64,000 bases of DNA from Onishia taeanensis (GTDB lineage: Bacteria; Pseudomonadota; Gammaproteobacteria; Pseudomonadales; Halomonadaceae): assembly GCF_900100755.1 (NCBI RefSeq), contig NZ_FNCI01000008.1, positions 26,861 to 90,860 of the forward strand, in the 5' to 3' direction. The translations under genes and the position numbers were made by a program. This document shows positions 39,776 to 49,633 of the stretch, piece by piece. The notes beneath the pieces are model-generated. The model saw only the letters and a list, made by a program, of their open reading frames with translations, was not told the origin of the DNA and made no database searches. How positions within the stretch are numbered: position 1 is the first letter of the stretch; each line of letters opens with the position of its first letter.

Positions 39776-39779
<4 letters not shown>
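38589..39779 (+). CDS. mnmA: tRNA-specific 2-thiouridylase MnmA
   Basis: MnmA puts sulfur on U34 of tRNA-Lys, tRNA-Glu and tRNA-Gln, using sulfur relayed by TusE. The PP-loop GMSGGVDSS is at 31-39, and the two catalytic cysteines are C122 ([12 protein letters not shown]) and C224 ([12 protein letters not shown]). The 396-aa product has about 25 extra N-terminal residues before the core; ATG at 38607 is an alternative start. It overlaps hflD by 4 bp. One of its substrates, tRNA-Glu(UUC), is encoded at the window start. Confidence 0.96.
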
Positions 39780-41837
<2,058 letters not shown>

Positions 41838-41882
41838 GCCTCCAAGGCCCGCGCCCCGGTCATTCACCCATAGCGTCACCGA

Positions 41883-41911
41883 CAGGCGCTGGCTCGTGCC
41901 AGCGCCTGTTT
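41883..41911 (+). terminator. Terminator after purB
   Basis: A perfect 11-bp stem CAGGCGCTGGC with its complement, loop TCGT, is followed by TTT. It ends the rluE-purB run before roxA. Confidence 0.75.
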
Positions 41912-41935
41912 GCCTTCATCTGAGGACACCACATC

Positions 41936-43135
41936 ATGCCTGCCGACACGCCCTTGCCCATGCTGGGCGGCCTCAGCGCCGCCGACTTCCTCGGCCAGTA
42001 CTGGCAGCGCAAGCCGCTGCTGATTCGCGGCGCCTTTCCGGATATCGAAAGCCCGCTGTCACCCGATGAACTGGCAGGCCTTGCCTGCGAGGAAGGCATC
42101 GAGGCACGCCTGGTCGAAGAACACGGCCGCGACGCCAAGGGCAATCCCAAGCCCTGGCAGGTCAGTCATGGCCCCTTCGGTGAGGCCACCTTCGCGCGCC
42201 TGCCCGAGAGCGACTGGACCCTGCTGGTGCAAGCCGTGGATCACTATGTGCCCGCGGTCGCCGACCTGCTGGAAGCCTTCAGCTTCCTGCCCCGCTGGCG
42301 CCTCGACGACATCATGATCAGCTACGCACCACCGGGCGGCAGCGTTGGCCCCCATGTCGATCAGTACGATGTATTCCTACTCCAAGCCAGCGGCCAGCGC
42401 CGCTGGCAGCTGGGCGGTGCCGTCGACGAGGATGCCCCGATCATCGACGGTATCGACCTGCGCATTCTCGAGCACTTCGAGGTGGAGCCGGACCAGGACT
42501 GGGTGCTAGAGCCCGGCGACATGCTCTATCTACCGCCGGGCCACGCCCACCACGGCGTCAGCCAGTCTGATGACTGCATGACCCTTTCGGTGGGCTTCCG
42601 GGCGCTTTCCGCCGACGAGTCGGTGACCTCCTTCGCCGACTACATGGGCGAGACGCTGCCGGCTTCCCTGCGCTACAGCGATGCCGGCATGACGCCCCCC
42701 ACCGACCCCGGCGAGCTCAACGACGAGGCGCTCGAACGCATGCGGCGGCTGATACTCGACACGCTCGATGATCCGGCCCAGTTGGCCCAGTGGTTCGGAC
42801 GGGCGATGACCCAGCCCAAGTATGTCGACCAGCTAGTGCCGCAGGAGGAACCGACGCCGGTTGAGGAACTCAGCGCCGAGCTCGAAGCCGGTGGCTATCT
42901 GGAGCGCACCCTGGGCTCACGCTTCGCCTGGCGTGTCCTGGACGACAACCAGGCAACCCTGTTCGTCGACGGCGATGGCCTGGCCTGCGCGCCGGGCCTG
43001 GCCAGGGCCCTGGCCTCGCAGGCGCCCATCGATGCCGAACTGCTCGCTTACCCCGGTGCGGCGACGCTGCTCGCTGGCCTGCTGGATCGCGGCAGCCTGA
43101 GCTGGCCGACAGACGACATGGAAGATGACGCATGA
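41936..43135 (+). CDS. roxA: Ribosomal protein uL16 arginine hydroxylase RoxA (YcfD)
   Basis: RoxA is a 2-oxoglutarate/Fe(II) oxygenase that hydroxylates an arginine of ribosomal protein L16. The JmjC-type cupin has the iron ligands H140 and D142 (VGPHVDQYDVF) and H205 in PPGHAHHG. The N-terminal FLGQYWQRKPLLIRGAF and WRLDDIMISYAPPGGSVGPH are typical of the ROX family. At 399 aa it is a little longer than E. coli RoxA (373), from the C-terminal winged-helix part. It overlaps the GNAT gene by 4 bp. Confidence 0.93.
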   Translation: MPADTPLPMLGGLSAADFLGQYWQRKPLLIRGAFPDIESPLSPDELAGLACEEGIEARLVEEHGRDAKGNPKPWQVSHGPFGEATFARLPESDWTLLVQAVDHYVPAVADLLEAFSFLPRWRLDDIMISYAPPGGSVGPHVDQYDVFLLQASGQRRWQLGGAVDEDAPIIDGIDLRILEHFEVEPDQDWVLEPGDMLYLPPGHAHHGVSQSDDCMTLSVGFRALSADESVTSFADYMGETLPASLRYSDAGMTPPTDPGELNDEALERMRRLILDTLDDPAQLAQWFGRAMTQPKYVDQLVPQEEPTPVEELSAELEAGGYLERTLGSRFAWRVLDDNQATLFVDGDGLACAPGLARALASQAPIDAELLAYPGAATLLAGLLDRGSLSWPTDDMEDDA

Positions 43136-43572
43136 AGCCGCATGACGGTGACGTCACCCTCCAGCAGGGCAGTTGGGACGAACTGGGGGCCATCGCCGGC
43201 GAGATTCGCCGGTTAGTCTTCATCAAGGAGCAGGCCGTGCCGGTGGAGGAAGAATGGGACGGTCGCGACCCCGACTGCCTGCATCTCCTCGCCTGGCAGG
43301 GCTCCAAGGCCCTGGGCACCGCCCGCCTGCTGCCTGATGGCCACATCGGTCGCGTCGCCGTGCTGGCCGAGGCCCGCGGCCTCGGTATCGGCGTAGCGCT
43401 GATGCAGGCCACCATCGAGGCTGCGCGCTCCCACGGCCATGCACATGTAGAGCTCGCCGCCCAGACGCATGCACTTCCCTTCTACGAACGCCTGGGATTC
43501 GTCGCCTTCGGTGATGAATTTATTGATGCCGGGATACCGCACCGCAATATGCGCCTTCCGCTAGACGCTTGA
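43132..43572 (+). CDS. GNAT-family N-acetyltransferase
   Basis: The 146-aa product is a single GNAT fold resembling the YjcF/ElaA group. It shows VFIKEQAVPVEEEWDG near the N-terminus, the acetyl-CoA-binding motif A in IGRVAVLAEARGLGIGVALM, and a C-terminal HALPFYERLGFVAFGDEF. The acetyl acceptor cannot be predicted. Its ATG overlaps the roxA stop (ATGA), indicating translational coupling, an association worth noting because RoxA modifies the ribosome and many GNATs acetylate ribosomal proteins or small amines. Confidence 0.9.
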   Translation: MKPHDGDVTLQQGSWDELGAIAGEIRRLVFIKEQAVPVEEEWDGRDPDCLHLLAWQGSKALGTARLLPDGHIGRVAVLAEARGLGIGVALMQATIEAARSHGHAHVELAAQTHALPFYERLGFVAFGDEFIDAGIPHRNMRLPLDA

Positions 43573-43912
43573 TTCGAAAAACCTTCTCTTTCTCCCCAGA
43601 AATAAGACTACAGGCATAGCCGAAAAAGGCCCGGCTTGTAGTCTTACTACAACGCTCCCTACCGCTAAGTAATCATGGTGAAGCCCTGATGCCATGGGCC
43701 ATAGTCGTTGTCAGGGTGACATTAAAACAGTCGTTTTAGATGCCGACATTACCCGGCCTATTACGACAGATTTAATGCCATGTCCCCTTCGACCAAGGCA
43801 GCACAGACAAGATCGTCTGCCTGACTAACGCTTGATATATCCTGCAGCGCAGCATGAAGCACCCGACGCCGCATGCCGCCGCCAGGTATCACCAACCGAT
43901 GAGGATGGCTCC
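43573..43912. promoter_or_regulatory. aceA control region with several inverted repeats
   Basis: No gene is seen in this 340-bp gap. It contains TAAGACTACAGGC (43603-43615) mirrored, with one mismatch, by GCTTGTAGTCTTA (43634-43646). The latter overlaps a perfect 17-bp palindrome at 43636-43652. A second palindrome, TAAAAC-AGTC-GTTTTA, is at 43723-43738. The density of symmetric sites suggests transcription-factor binding upstream of aceA. Confidence 0.55.
43636..43652. promoter_or_regulatory. 17-bp palindrome upstream of aceA
   Basis: TTGTAGT-CTT-ACTACAA is a perfect 7+3+7 inverted repeat. A same-length variant recurs after aceA at 45643-45659. Confidence 0.6.
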
Positions 43913-45511
43913 ATGTCAGCATATCAAGATGCAATCCAGACCCTGAACGCCCTGCGCGAGGCTCAAGGCGGCAAGTGGGACACCATCAACCCCGAGTATG
44001 CGGCGCGCATGAAGACCCAGAACCGCTTTCGGACCGGACTGGATATCGCCCGCTACACCGCCGGCATCATGCGTCGCGACATGGCCGCCTACGACGCCGA
44101 CACCAGCCAGTACACTCAGTCGCTGGGCTGCTGGCATGGCTTCATCGGCCAGCAAAAGATGCTGGCGGTGAAGCGCCACCACGGCACGACCGACAAGCGC
44201 TACCTCTACCTGTCTGGCTGGATGGTGGCGGCGCTGCGCTCCGATTTCGGCCCGCTGCCGGATCAGTCGATGCACGAGAAGACCAGCGTGCCGTCACTCA
44301 TCGAGGAGCTCTACACCTTCCTTCGCCAGGCCGATGCCCGTGAGCTTGGCCACCTGTTCAAGGCGCTGGACGAGGCCCGCGACAAGGGCGATCAGGTCGG
44401 TGCCCGGGCGATACAGGATAAGATCGACAACTTCGAAACCCATGTGGTGCCGATCATCGCCGATATCGATGCCGGCTTCGGCAACGAAGAGGCCACCTAC
44501 CTGCTGGCCAAGAAGATGATCGAAGCCGGCGCCTGCTGCATCCAGATCGAGAACCAAGTCTCGGATGCCAAGCAGTGCGGCCATCAGGCCGGCAAGGTGA
44601 CCGTGCCCCATGAGGACTTCCTCGCCAAGATCAACGCCGTGCGCTATGCCTTCCTGGAACTCGGCGTCGACGACGGCGTGATCGTCGCCCGCACCGACTC
44701 CCTGGGCGCCGGCTTGACCCAGAAGATTCCGGTCTCCCGCGAGCCCGGCGATCTGGCCAGCCAGTACAACCATTTCCTCGAGACGACCCCGGTCGCCTCA
44801 GCGGAAGATGTCGCCGAGGGCGACACCCTGATCAAGCTCGACGGCGAGCTCAGAAAGCCCGTGCGCCTGGCCAACGGCCTCTATCAGTTCAAGCCAGGCA
44901 GCGGCGAGGACCGAGTGGTGCTGGACTGCATCACCTCGCTACAGCACGGCGCGGATCTATTGTGGATCGAGACCGAGAAGCCGCACGTCGGTCAGATCGC
45001 CGGCATGGTCAATCGCATCCGCGAGGTCTGCCCGGACGCCAAACTGGTCTACAACAACTCGCCCTCCTTCAACTGGACGCTCAACTTCCGTCAGCAGGTC
45101 TTCGACGCCTGGGAGCAGGAAGGCCGAGACGTCAGCGCCTATGATCGCGGCGACTTGATGAACGCGGCCTACGATGACAGCGAGCTTGCCACCCTCGCCG
45201 ATGACTGGACCCGCAATTTCCAGCGCGATGCCGCGCGCGAGGCCGGCATCTTCCACCACCTGATCACCCTGCCGACCTATCACACCGCCGCCCTGTCCAC
45301 CGATGACCTGGCCCGGGGCTACTTCGGCGAGGAAGGCATGCTGGCCTATGTGGCAGGCGTTCAGCGTCAGGAGATCCGCAAGGGCCTGGCCTGCGTCAAG
45401 CACCAGGACATGGCCGGTTCCAACTTGGGCGATGATCACAAGGAGTACTTCTCCGGCGAAGGCGCCCTGAAGGCCGGCGGCAAGGACAACACCATGAACC
45501 AGTTCGCCTGA
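43913..45511 (+). CDS. aceA: Isocitrate lyase AceA, long form
   Basis: AceA cleaves isocitrate to glyoxylate and succinate in the glyoxylate shunt, needed for growth on acetate and fatty acids. The 532-aa product belongs to the long bacterial subclass (P. aeruginosa type, about 531), not the 434-aa E. coli type. The active-site loop is KQCGH (220-224) with catalytic C222, flanked by ADIDAGFGNEEATY and the later YNNSPSFNWTLNF. GAGGA lies eight bases before the ATG at 43913; an open frame extends upstream but is not conserved. A strong terminator follows, and palindromes flank the gene. Confidence 0.96.
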   Translation: MSAYQDAIQTLNALREAQGGKWDTINPEYAARMKTQNRFRTGLDIARYTAGIMRRDMAAYDADTSQYTQSLGCWHGFIGQQKMLAVKRHHGTTDKRYLYLSGWMVAALRSDFGPLPDQSMHEKTSVPSLIEELYTFLRQADARELGHLFKALDEARDKGDQVGARAIQDKIDNFETHVVPIIADIDAGFGNEEATYLLAKKMIEAGACCIQIENQVSDAKQCGHQAGKVTVPHEDFLAKINAVRYAFLELGVDDGVIVARTDSLGAGLTQKIPVSREPGDLASQYNHFLETTPVASAEDVAEGDTLIKLDGELRKPVRLANGLYQFKPGSGEDRVVLDCITSLQHGADLLWIETEKPHVGQIAGMVNRIREVCPDAKLVYNNSPSFNWTLNFRQQVFDAWEQEGRDVSAYDRGDLMNAAYDDSELATLADDWTRNFQRDAAREAGIFHHLITLPTYHTAALSTDDLARGYFGEEGMLAYVAGVQRQEIRKGLACVKHQDMAGSNLGDDHKEYFSGEGALKAGGKDNTMNQFA

Positions 45512-45546
45512 TCGACGAACTCGCCACACCAAGCGAGTGATCACCC

Positions 45547-45573
45547 AGGGGAGGCCTTAGGCCTCCCCTTTTT
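45547..45573 (+). terminator. Rho-independent terminator of aceA
   Basis: A perfect 10-bp stem AGGGGAGGCC with its complement, loop TTA, ends in TTTTT. Confidence 0.93.
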
Positions 45574-45930
45574 GATGTCTGTTTTCCTGATCACCCAGCT
45601 CTCATGAAAGATATCGACAATTTCGCCGACGTTCTTCCCACCTTGTAGTCAGGTTACAACACCAGCTGCGGCCAATGAGGCATGGTCGATTCTGCTGTGC
45701 TGCACCATAGTCAAGTCACAGCGCAAGCCAGTGTCGCTACCCCGACTCAGGATCCCTTGCACTGAGCTACAACGAAGGCGCTCCGATCGATGACCCAGGC
45801 GCCTTGAGCGATGGTCTTTCCAAGCGTGTGACCACTTCGCCACTGCAGCGACGGGCACTTACCTGGCCCGGCATGAGTAGCAAACGGACCATAACGCCAT
45901 CGCCGATGGCCACTGTACGAGGTGTTACAC
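45574..45930. promoter_or_regulatory. Upstream region of the small acidic protein gene
   Basis: The 357-bp stretch has no convincing gene. At 45643-45659 it carries TTGTAGTCAGGTTACAA, a 17-bp element with the geometry of the palindrome before aceA (outer five bases of each arm symmetric). This suggests that the downstream small gene shares a regulator with aceA. Confidence 0.5.
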
Positions 45931-46149
45931 ATGAACTGCATCGAACTGACCCACCAAGCCGATCTGATCGCCGACACGTTCAGCAAGCAGGAGCTCGCCA
46001 AACTGGTGGTCGCGCTGAAAGGCAAGCGGGAATCTCTGCAGCACGCCGTCGAAGTCATCGACACCGTTGATAGCCGCGCGGGTTACTCCCTCGACGACGC
46101 CTGGGATGAAGTCTTGACCGGTGACATGCCAGTGATCGAAGAGGACTGA
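45931..46149 (+). CDS. Small acidic protein of unknown function
   Basis: A 72-aa reading frame begins MNCIELTHQADLIADTF and ends DMPVIEED. GAGGTG lies seven bases before the ATG, and a clean terminator follows 67 bp after the stop. It is predicted to be mostly helical, acidic (many D/E in the second half), without membrane segments or cysteine motifs. I do not recognise a family. The shared 17-bp upstream element with aceA hints at expression with the glyoxylate shunt. Confidence 0.65.
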   Translation: MNCIELTHQADLIADTFSKQELAKLVVALKGKRESLQHAVEVIDTVDSRAGYSLDDAWDEVLTGDMPVIEED

Positions 46150-46215
46150 TTCACCAGCGTCACAAATCCGAACGAAGCAGCAGCTCAGCAACGACGCATC
46201 AAGTGATTGACCATG

Positions 46216-46244
46216 ACCCATCCCGCCCGGCGGGATGGGTTTTT
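46216..46244 (+). terminator. Rho-independent terminator
   Basis: An 11-bp stem ACCCATCCCGC with its complement and a 3-nt loop is followed by TTTTT, closing the small acidic protein gene. Confidence 0.92.
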
Positions 46245-46308
46245 CATGTCTCGATAAGTCTCAGCAAGGGCGATATTCTGTCAGGCACTGCTTTCCGGCA
46301 CTTCCGTC

Positions 46309-46373
46309 AGGCACTAATGTTAAGTACTAGTGCTAGGTACTAATTCTAGGTACTAACATTAGGCACCATGGCC
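46309..46373. repeat. 13-bp degenerate tandem repeat array
   Basis: Five head-to-tail 13-bp units follow the theme AGGTACTAANNTT: aggcactaatgtt, aagtactagtgct, aggtactaattct, aggtactaacatt, aggcaccatggcc. They lie 130-190 bp upstream of the SlyB-like lipoprotein gene. The rest of the gap to 46500 holds no gene. Confidence 0.8.
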
Positions 46374-46500
46374 ATGCATTGCGGTCCAAACATAACTGGC
46401 CGAGCACCGAGAATGGCGTTAGACTAGTTAAAAAACACCGTTTCCTAACGATGCCAATCACACCCTAGTTTCTTAACGTGTAAGCGAAGGAGGATCTACC

Positions 46501-46983
46501 ATGCGCTACCTCAAGTCACACGCTCTGCTTCCCGTGCTGGCCGCAGGCCTGCTGACGCTTGCCGGCTGCGCCAACACCAGCCCCTACTCAGGGGATGTAT
46601 ACACCGGCAACCAAGCGAAGACGGCGCAGTCGGTCAGCTATGGCACCATCACCGCCTTGCGCCAGGTACAGATTCAGGCCGGCGACCAGAACAGCGGTGC
46701 CCTCGGCGGCATCGGCGGCGCCGTCATCGGTGGCCTCTTGGGTAACCAGATCGGCGGCGGTTCAGGCCGGACGCTGGCTACCGCCGCGGGCGCCATCGGC
46801 GGCAGCGTAGCCGGCAAGAAGATCGAGGATTCCGCCAACCGGACCGCCGCCTGGGAAATGGAGATTCGCCGCGATACCGGTCAGAGCGTGGTCGTGGTAC
46901 AGAAAGCCGACCGCGCCTTCCAGGTCGGGCAGCGCGTACGCCTGATCGGCAGCGGCTCTAACCTCAGCGTGGCTCCCTACTGA
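46501..46983 (+). CDS. slyB: SlyB/Pcp-like outer-membrane lipoprotein with glycine zipper
   Basis: The 160-aa precursor has a lipoprotein signal with lipobox LAGC (C23), then SPYSGDVYTGNQAK and SVSYGTITALRQVQIQ typical of SlyB/Pcp proteins. A glycine-zipper hairpin (about 66-104, GGIGGAVIGGLLGNQIGGGSGR and GAIGGSVAGKKIED) and a C-terminal beta part (YEIRRDTG-like, VGQRVRLIGSG) follow. Residue after C23 is Ala, so outer-membrane sorting is expected. SlyB homologues stabilise the outer membrane and in enterics answer to Mg2+ through PhoP. GGAGG precedes the ATG. Confidence 0.9.
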   Translation: MRYLKSHALLPVLAAGLLTLAGCANTSPYSGDVYTGNQAKTAQSVSYGTITALRQVQIQAGDQNSGALGGIGGAVIGGLLGNQIGGGSGRTLATAAGAIGGSVAGKKIEDSANRTAAWEMEIRRDTGQSVVVVQKADRAFQVGQRVRLIGSGSNLSVAPY

Positions 46984-47054
46984 TAGTGGCAGGCGCAGCA
47001 AAGGCGATTGAGGCCGCGTGAGCCTATAAGAAACGCAGAAGAGAAGGAACGCAA

Positions 47055-47082
47055 AAGGCCCGCGAGCATGCTCGCGGGCCTT
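47055..47082. terminator. Palindromic terminator
   Basis: A perfect 28-bp palindrome centred on GCATGC (arms AAGGCCCGCGAGC) lies between the convergent lipoprotein and small membrane protein genes and can act in both directions, though U runs are short. Confidence 0.75.
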
Positions 47083-47164
47083 GTCGTTTCTGGCTGGCGG
47101 GATCTCGGGCGGATCAGGCCCAGCAGCCACCACCCGCACACAGCGATGGTGGCTTCGCAGGGGC

Positions 47165-47455
47165 TCAGTGCAGCTTGACCCGGTTCATGGCCCAACCGAT
47201 CAGGCTCTTGGCGAGCCACACGATCAGCGCCAGCAACAGCACAGTGAATACCATGTCGACCGGGCGCACCACGGTAGTAGCCCCCAGCACGGCAATCGCC
47301 GGGCACCAGACCCAGCGGTCGTCGCCACCGCTGGTCAACAGCGACGGCATCTTGCGCTCGAAGAAGGTTCCCAACACCCCGCTCCAACTCTTAACGGTCA
47401 ATAACAGGATCACGGCAAAGGCGATCAGCCAGATCAGCGTCACGGTCATGGACAT
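47165..47455 (-). CDS. Small two-helix membrane protein of unknown function
   Basis: The 96-aa product has a hydrophobic N-terminal helix (about 5-22), a polar loop with WSGVLGTFFERKMPSLL and DDRWVW, and one or two further hydrophobic segments (about 50-88), ending in basic NRVKLH. It is probably an inner-membrane protein. The start is either 47455 or 47449: GGAG lies 3 bases before the first and 9 before the second. I do not recognise a family. It is divergent from slyD. Confidence 0.65.
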   Translation of the reverse strand: MSMTVTLIWLIAFAVILLLTVKSWSGVLGTFFERKMPSLLTSGGDDRWVWCPAIAVLGATTVVRPVDMVFTVLLLALIVWLAKSLIGWAMNRVKLH

Positions 47456-47666
47456 TCTCTCCAGCGGCATTCGTAGTCGGGTGAAAGATAGATGAACAAT
47501 CGAATTCAGGGTATCCCTGCCTCGGATGACACGCAACTGCGGCTCACAGGCTTGAATCATCATCATGATCGCCCCGAACAAGCTGAAAAATCTCCAGACG
47601 CCCCTGACAGCCCTTGGGCCAGCGCGTTACCATTGCCGTGACATGCACTCACCGAAAGGTCCATCA

Positions 47667-48149
47667 ATGCAAATTGCGCAGAATTCCGTAGTCGCGTTCC
47701 ACTACACCCTGAAAAATGATTCTGGTGAGGTGCTGGACAGCTCCGAAGGTCGCGATCCGCTTACCTATATGCACGGCTCCGGCAACATCATCCCGGGTCT
47801 GGAAAAAGAGCTGGAAGGTAAGGCAACCGGCGACAAGCTGCAGGTGGCCGTGACACCGGAAGAAGGTTATGGCGAGATCCAGGAAGGCCTGGTGCAGGAA
47901 GTGCCGCGTGATGCCTTCCAGGGCGTCGAAGACGTGCAGCCGGGCATGCAGTTCCAGGCTCAGACTCAGGGCGGCCCGCTGATGGTCACCGTGACTCAGG
48001 TCGAAGGCGACACCGTTACCGTCGATGGTAACCATCCGCTGGCCGGTCAGAACCTGAACTTCGACGTCGAGATCGCCGAAGTGCGTGAAGCGAGCGAGGA
48101 AGAAGTCGAGCACGGCCACGTGCACGGCGAAGGTGGCGTGGAGCACTAA
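47667..48149 (+). CDS. slyD: FKBP-type peptidyl-prolyl isomerase SlyD
   Basis: SlyD combines an FKBP prolyl isomerase domain with an IF chaperone domain and, in many bacteria, helps nickel delivery to hydrogenases. The 160-aa product starts MQIAQNSVVAFHYTL, has HGSGNIIPGLEKEL (FKBP core) and the inserted flap with EGYGEIQEGLVQEVPRDAF, and ends in a short His-containing tail HGHVHGEGGVEH. The E. coli tail is much richer in His and Cys, so metal capacity should be lower here. AAAGGT precedes the ATG at 47667. Confidence 0.94.
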   Translation: MQIAQNSVVAFHYTLKNDSGEVLDSSEGRDPLTYMHGSGNIIPGLEKELEGKATGDKLQVAVTPEEGYGEIQEGLVQEVPRDAFQGVEDVQPGMQFQAQTQGGPLMVTVTQVEGDTVTVDGNHPLAGQNLNFDVEIAEVREASEEEVEHGHVHGEGGVEH

Positions 48150-48182
48150 GCTCAGCCACACCGCTCAGCTCACGCTGACACG

Positions 48183-48216
48183 AAAGGGGCAGCCCATTGG
48201 GCTGCCCCTTTTTTTG
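48183..48216 (+). terminator. Rho-independent terminator of slyD
   Basis: AAAGGGGCAGCCCA pairs with its complement around a minimal loop and is followed by seven T residues. Confidence 0.95.
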
Positions 48217-48314
48217 CGCTTGCCTTGCGCCTTTTGCGCCTGCCGTAGATATGAACCGCCTATCAGACGATCGACGCCTCACCTGGCCAGTGCTCCTGCC
48301 CCGAACCACGAGTC

Positions 48315-49010
48315 TTACTGCCCCGGACAGCGAGGCGGCGCAGGCGAGTCGGAAAACGCCAAGCGGGCATACCAGGCAGTGGCATCACCCCCCGCATTGT
48401 CGCCATCGGTCATCAAGGCGACGCCGTTCAGGCGCGCCGGGCGTTCACCGAACAAACGGCCGAAGTCCTCACGCACATCGCGCACCTCGGCCACCCACTG
48501 CCCGACCGGCGCCCCCTTGCCCTCGAGCGCCAGCAGTTGGGCGCGATCGGTGAAGGCATTCGGCCAAGAGCTGCCCGCCGCCTGATTCGATGACCAGACA
48601 TAGTTCACCGACTGAACCTGAAACGGCAGCCAGCCGGTCTTGCGCGCCACATAGACCCGGGCCGGATAGTCATCCCCGCCCTTGGTGGTTTCCACAAGCC
48701 CCGGATAGATAGACGAAACACGCCAGCACCAGTGCAGGTAGGGGGTGCGGTCGAGGTCGATCTCCTGCTCCAGGTACTTGGCCGAGGCCTGGCCACGGGC
48801 CTGCGCCCTGAGCACCTGTTCTCCGTCCAGCTCCACCAGCCGGTAGTCGGTTTCGCCATCGAAGTCGCGCGTCGACCAGCCCAGGATCTCGCTTGGACTG
48901 AAGCTGATCTCGGCTGCCTGCAACGGCCCTGCAAGAACGCTCAGCGCCAGGCCTGCCACCAAGAGCCCGCTCAGCGCCGAGGTCGGCCTGACGCGTCGCT
49001 GATCTCTCAT
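48315..49010 (-). CDS. Exported DUF3047 protein
   Basis: The 231-aa precursor has an N-terminal signal peptide (about residues 12-32, ending GPLQA) followed by one DUF3047 domain: FDGETDYRLVELDGEQVLRA, LDRTPYLHWCWRV, DDYPARVYVARKTG, NYVWSSNQAAGSSWPNAFT and a late LMTDGDNAGGDATAWYARL. The fold is probably a carbohydrate-binding-like beta sandwich, and its function is unknown. The ATG overlaps the stop of the phosphatidyltransferase gene (ATGA), with GGGAG eight bases upstream, so it is the third gene of a translationally coupled operon. Confidence 0.88.
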   Translation of the reverse strand: MRDQRRVRPTSALSGLLVAGLALSVLAGPLQAAEISFSPSEILGWSTRDFDGETDYRLVELDGEQVLRAQARGQASAKYLEQEIDLDRTPYLHWCWRVSSIYPGLVETTKGGDDYPARVYVARKTGWLPFQVQSVNYVWSSNQAAGSSWPNAFTDRAQLLALEGKGAPVGQWVAEVRDVREDFGRLFGERPARLNGVALMTDGDNAGGDATAWYARLAFSDSPAPPRCPGQ

Positions 49011-49633
49011 GCGCTGCGCTCCCTTGCCTTGACCGTATGAAAGCCGCCCCATAGCCGGGTGCCGGTGGTCAGCAGGCAGGCCGCAGCGAAGATCGACGCC
49101 AGCACCGCAAAGTGTTCGGGCCACAGGCAGAAGGCCACAAAAGCCAGAATGGTTTCGGTGCCCTCGGTGAGGCCATGCAGGTAGTAGAACGCCTTGTTCT
49201 CGAAGCTGGGCCTTGCCAGGTCGTGCTTGGCGGCCATGATCGCGAAGGCCAGAAAGGAGCTGCCGGTACCCACGAAGGCGAACAGCAATAGCGCGGCGGC
49301 CAGCGCATTGGCCGGTGGATCCGCCAGGGCGAAGCCCAGCACCACCGCGGCATAGAACAGAAAGTCGAGGCCGATATCCAGGAAACCACCGGCGTCGCTT
49401 GCAAGCCCGGTGTGTCGGGCAAGGGCGCCATCCAGGCCGTCGCCCAGGCGATTGACGAGGATCGCCAGCAGCGCCCAGCCATAGGCCTGCTGCGCCAACA
49501 GCGGCAGCGCCAGCATGCCGATCAGGAAACTGGCCACCGTCACCTGATTGGGTGTCACACCGCTCTCGGCCAGCCCCTTGGCGAGCCTGGCCAGCGGCGG
49601 CTTGATCCACTCATTGGTCCAGCGATCGAGCAT
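49007..49633 (-). CDS. CDP-alcohol phosphatidyltransferase family protein
   Basis: These integral membrane enzymes join a CDP-linked lipid or alcohol to a second alcohol. The signature D-x2-DG-x2-AR-x8-G-x3-D-x3-D is complete: D65, D68, G69, R73, G82, D86 and D90. The 208-aa product has about six hydrophobic helices. It is not clearly PgsA or PssA, and the substrate is open. It starts inside the 3' end of the fusion gene (23-bp overlap), with AAGGAG upstream, and overlaps DUF3047 by 4 bp. Confidence 0.9.
   Translation of the reverse strand: MLDRWTNEWIKPPLARLAKGLAESGVTPNQVTVASFLIGMLALPLLAQQAYGWALLAILVNRLGDGLDGALARHTGLASDAGGFLDIGLDFLFYAAVVLGFALADPPANALAAALLLFAFVGTGSSFLAFAIMAAKHDLARPSFENKAFYYLHGLTEGTETILAFVAFCLWPEHFAVLASIFAAACLLTTGTRLWGGFHTVKARERSA

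Noticed and set aside
43913-45511. KQCGH instead of KKCGH in isocitrate lyase as a possible active-site defect
   Set aside because: KQCGH is, as I recall, normal for the long isocitrate lyase subclass.
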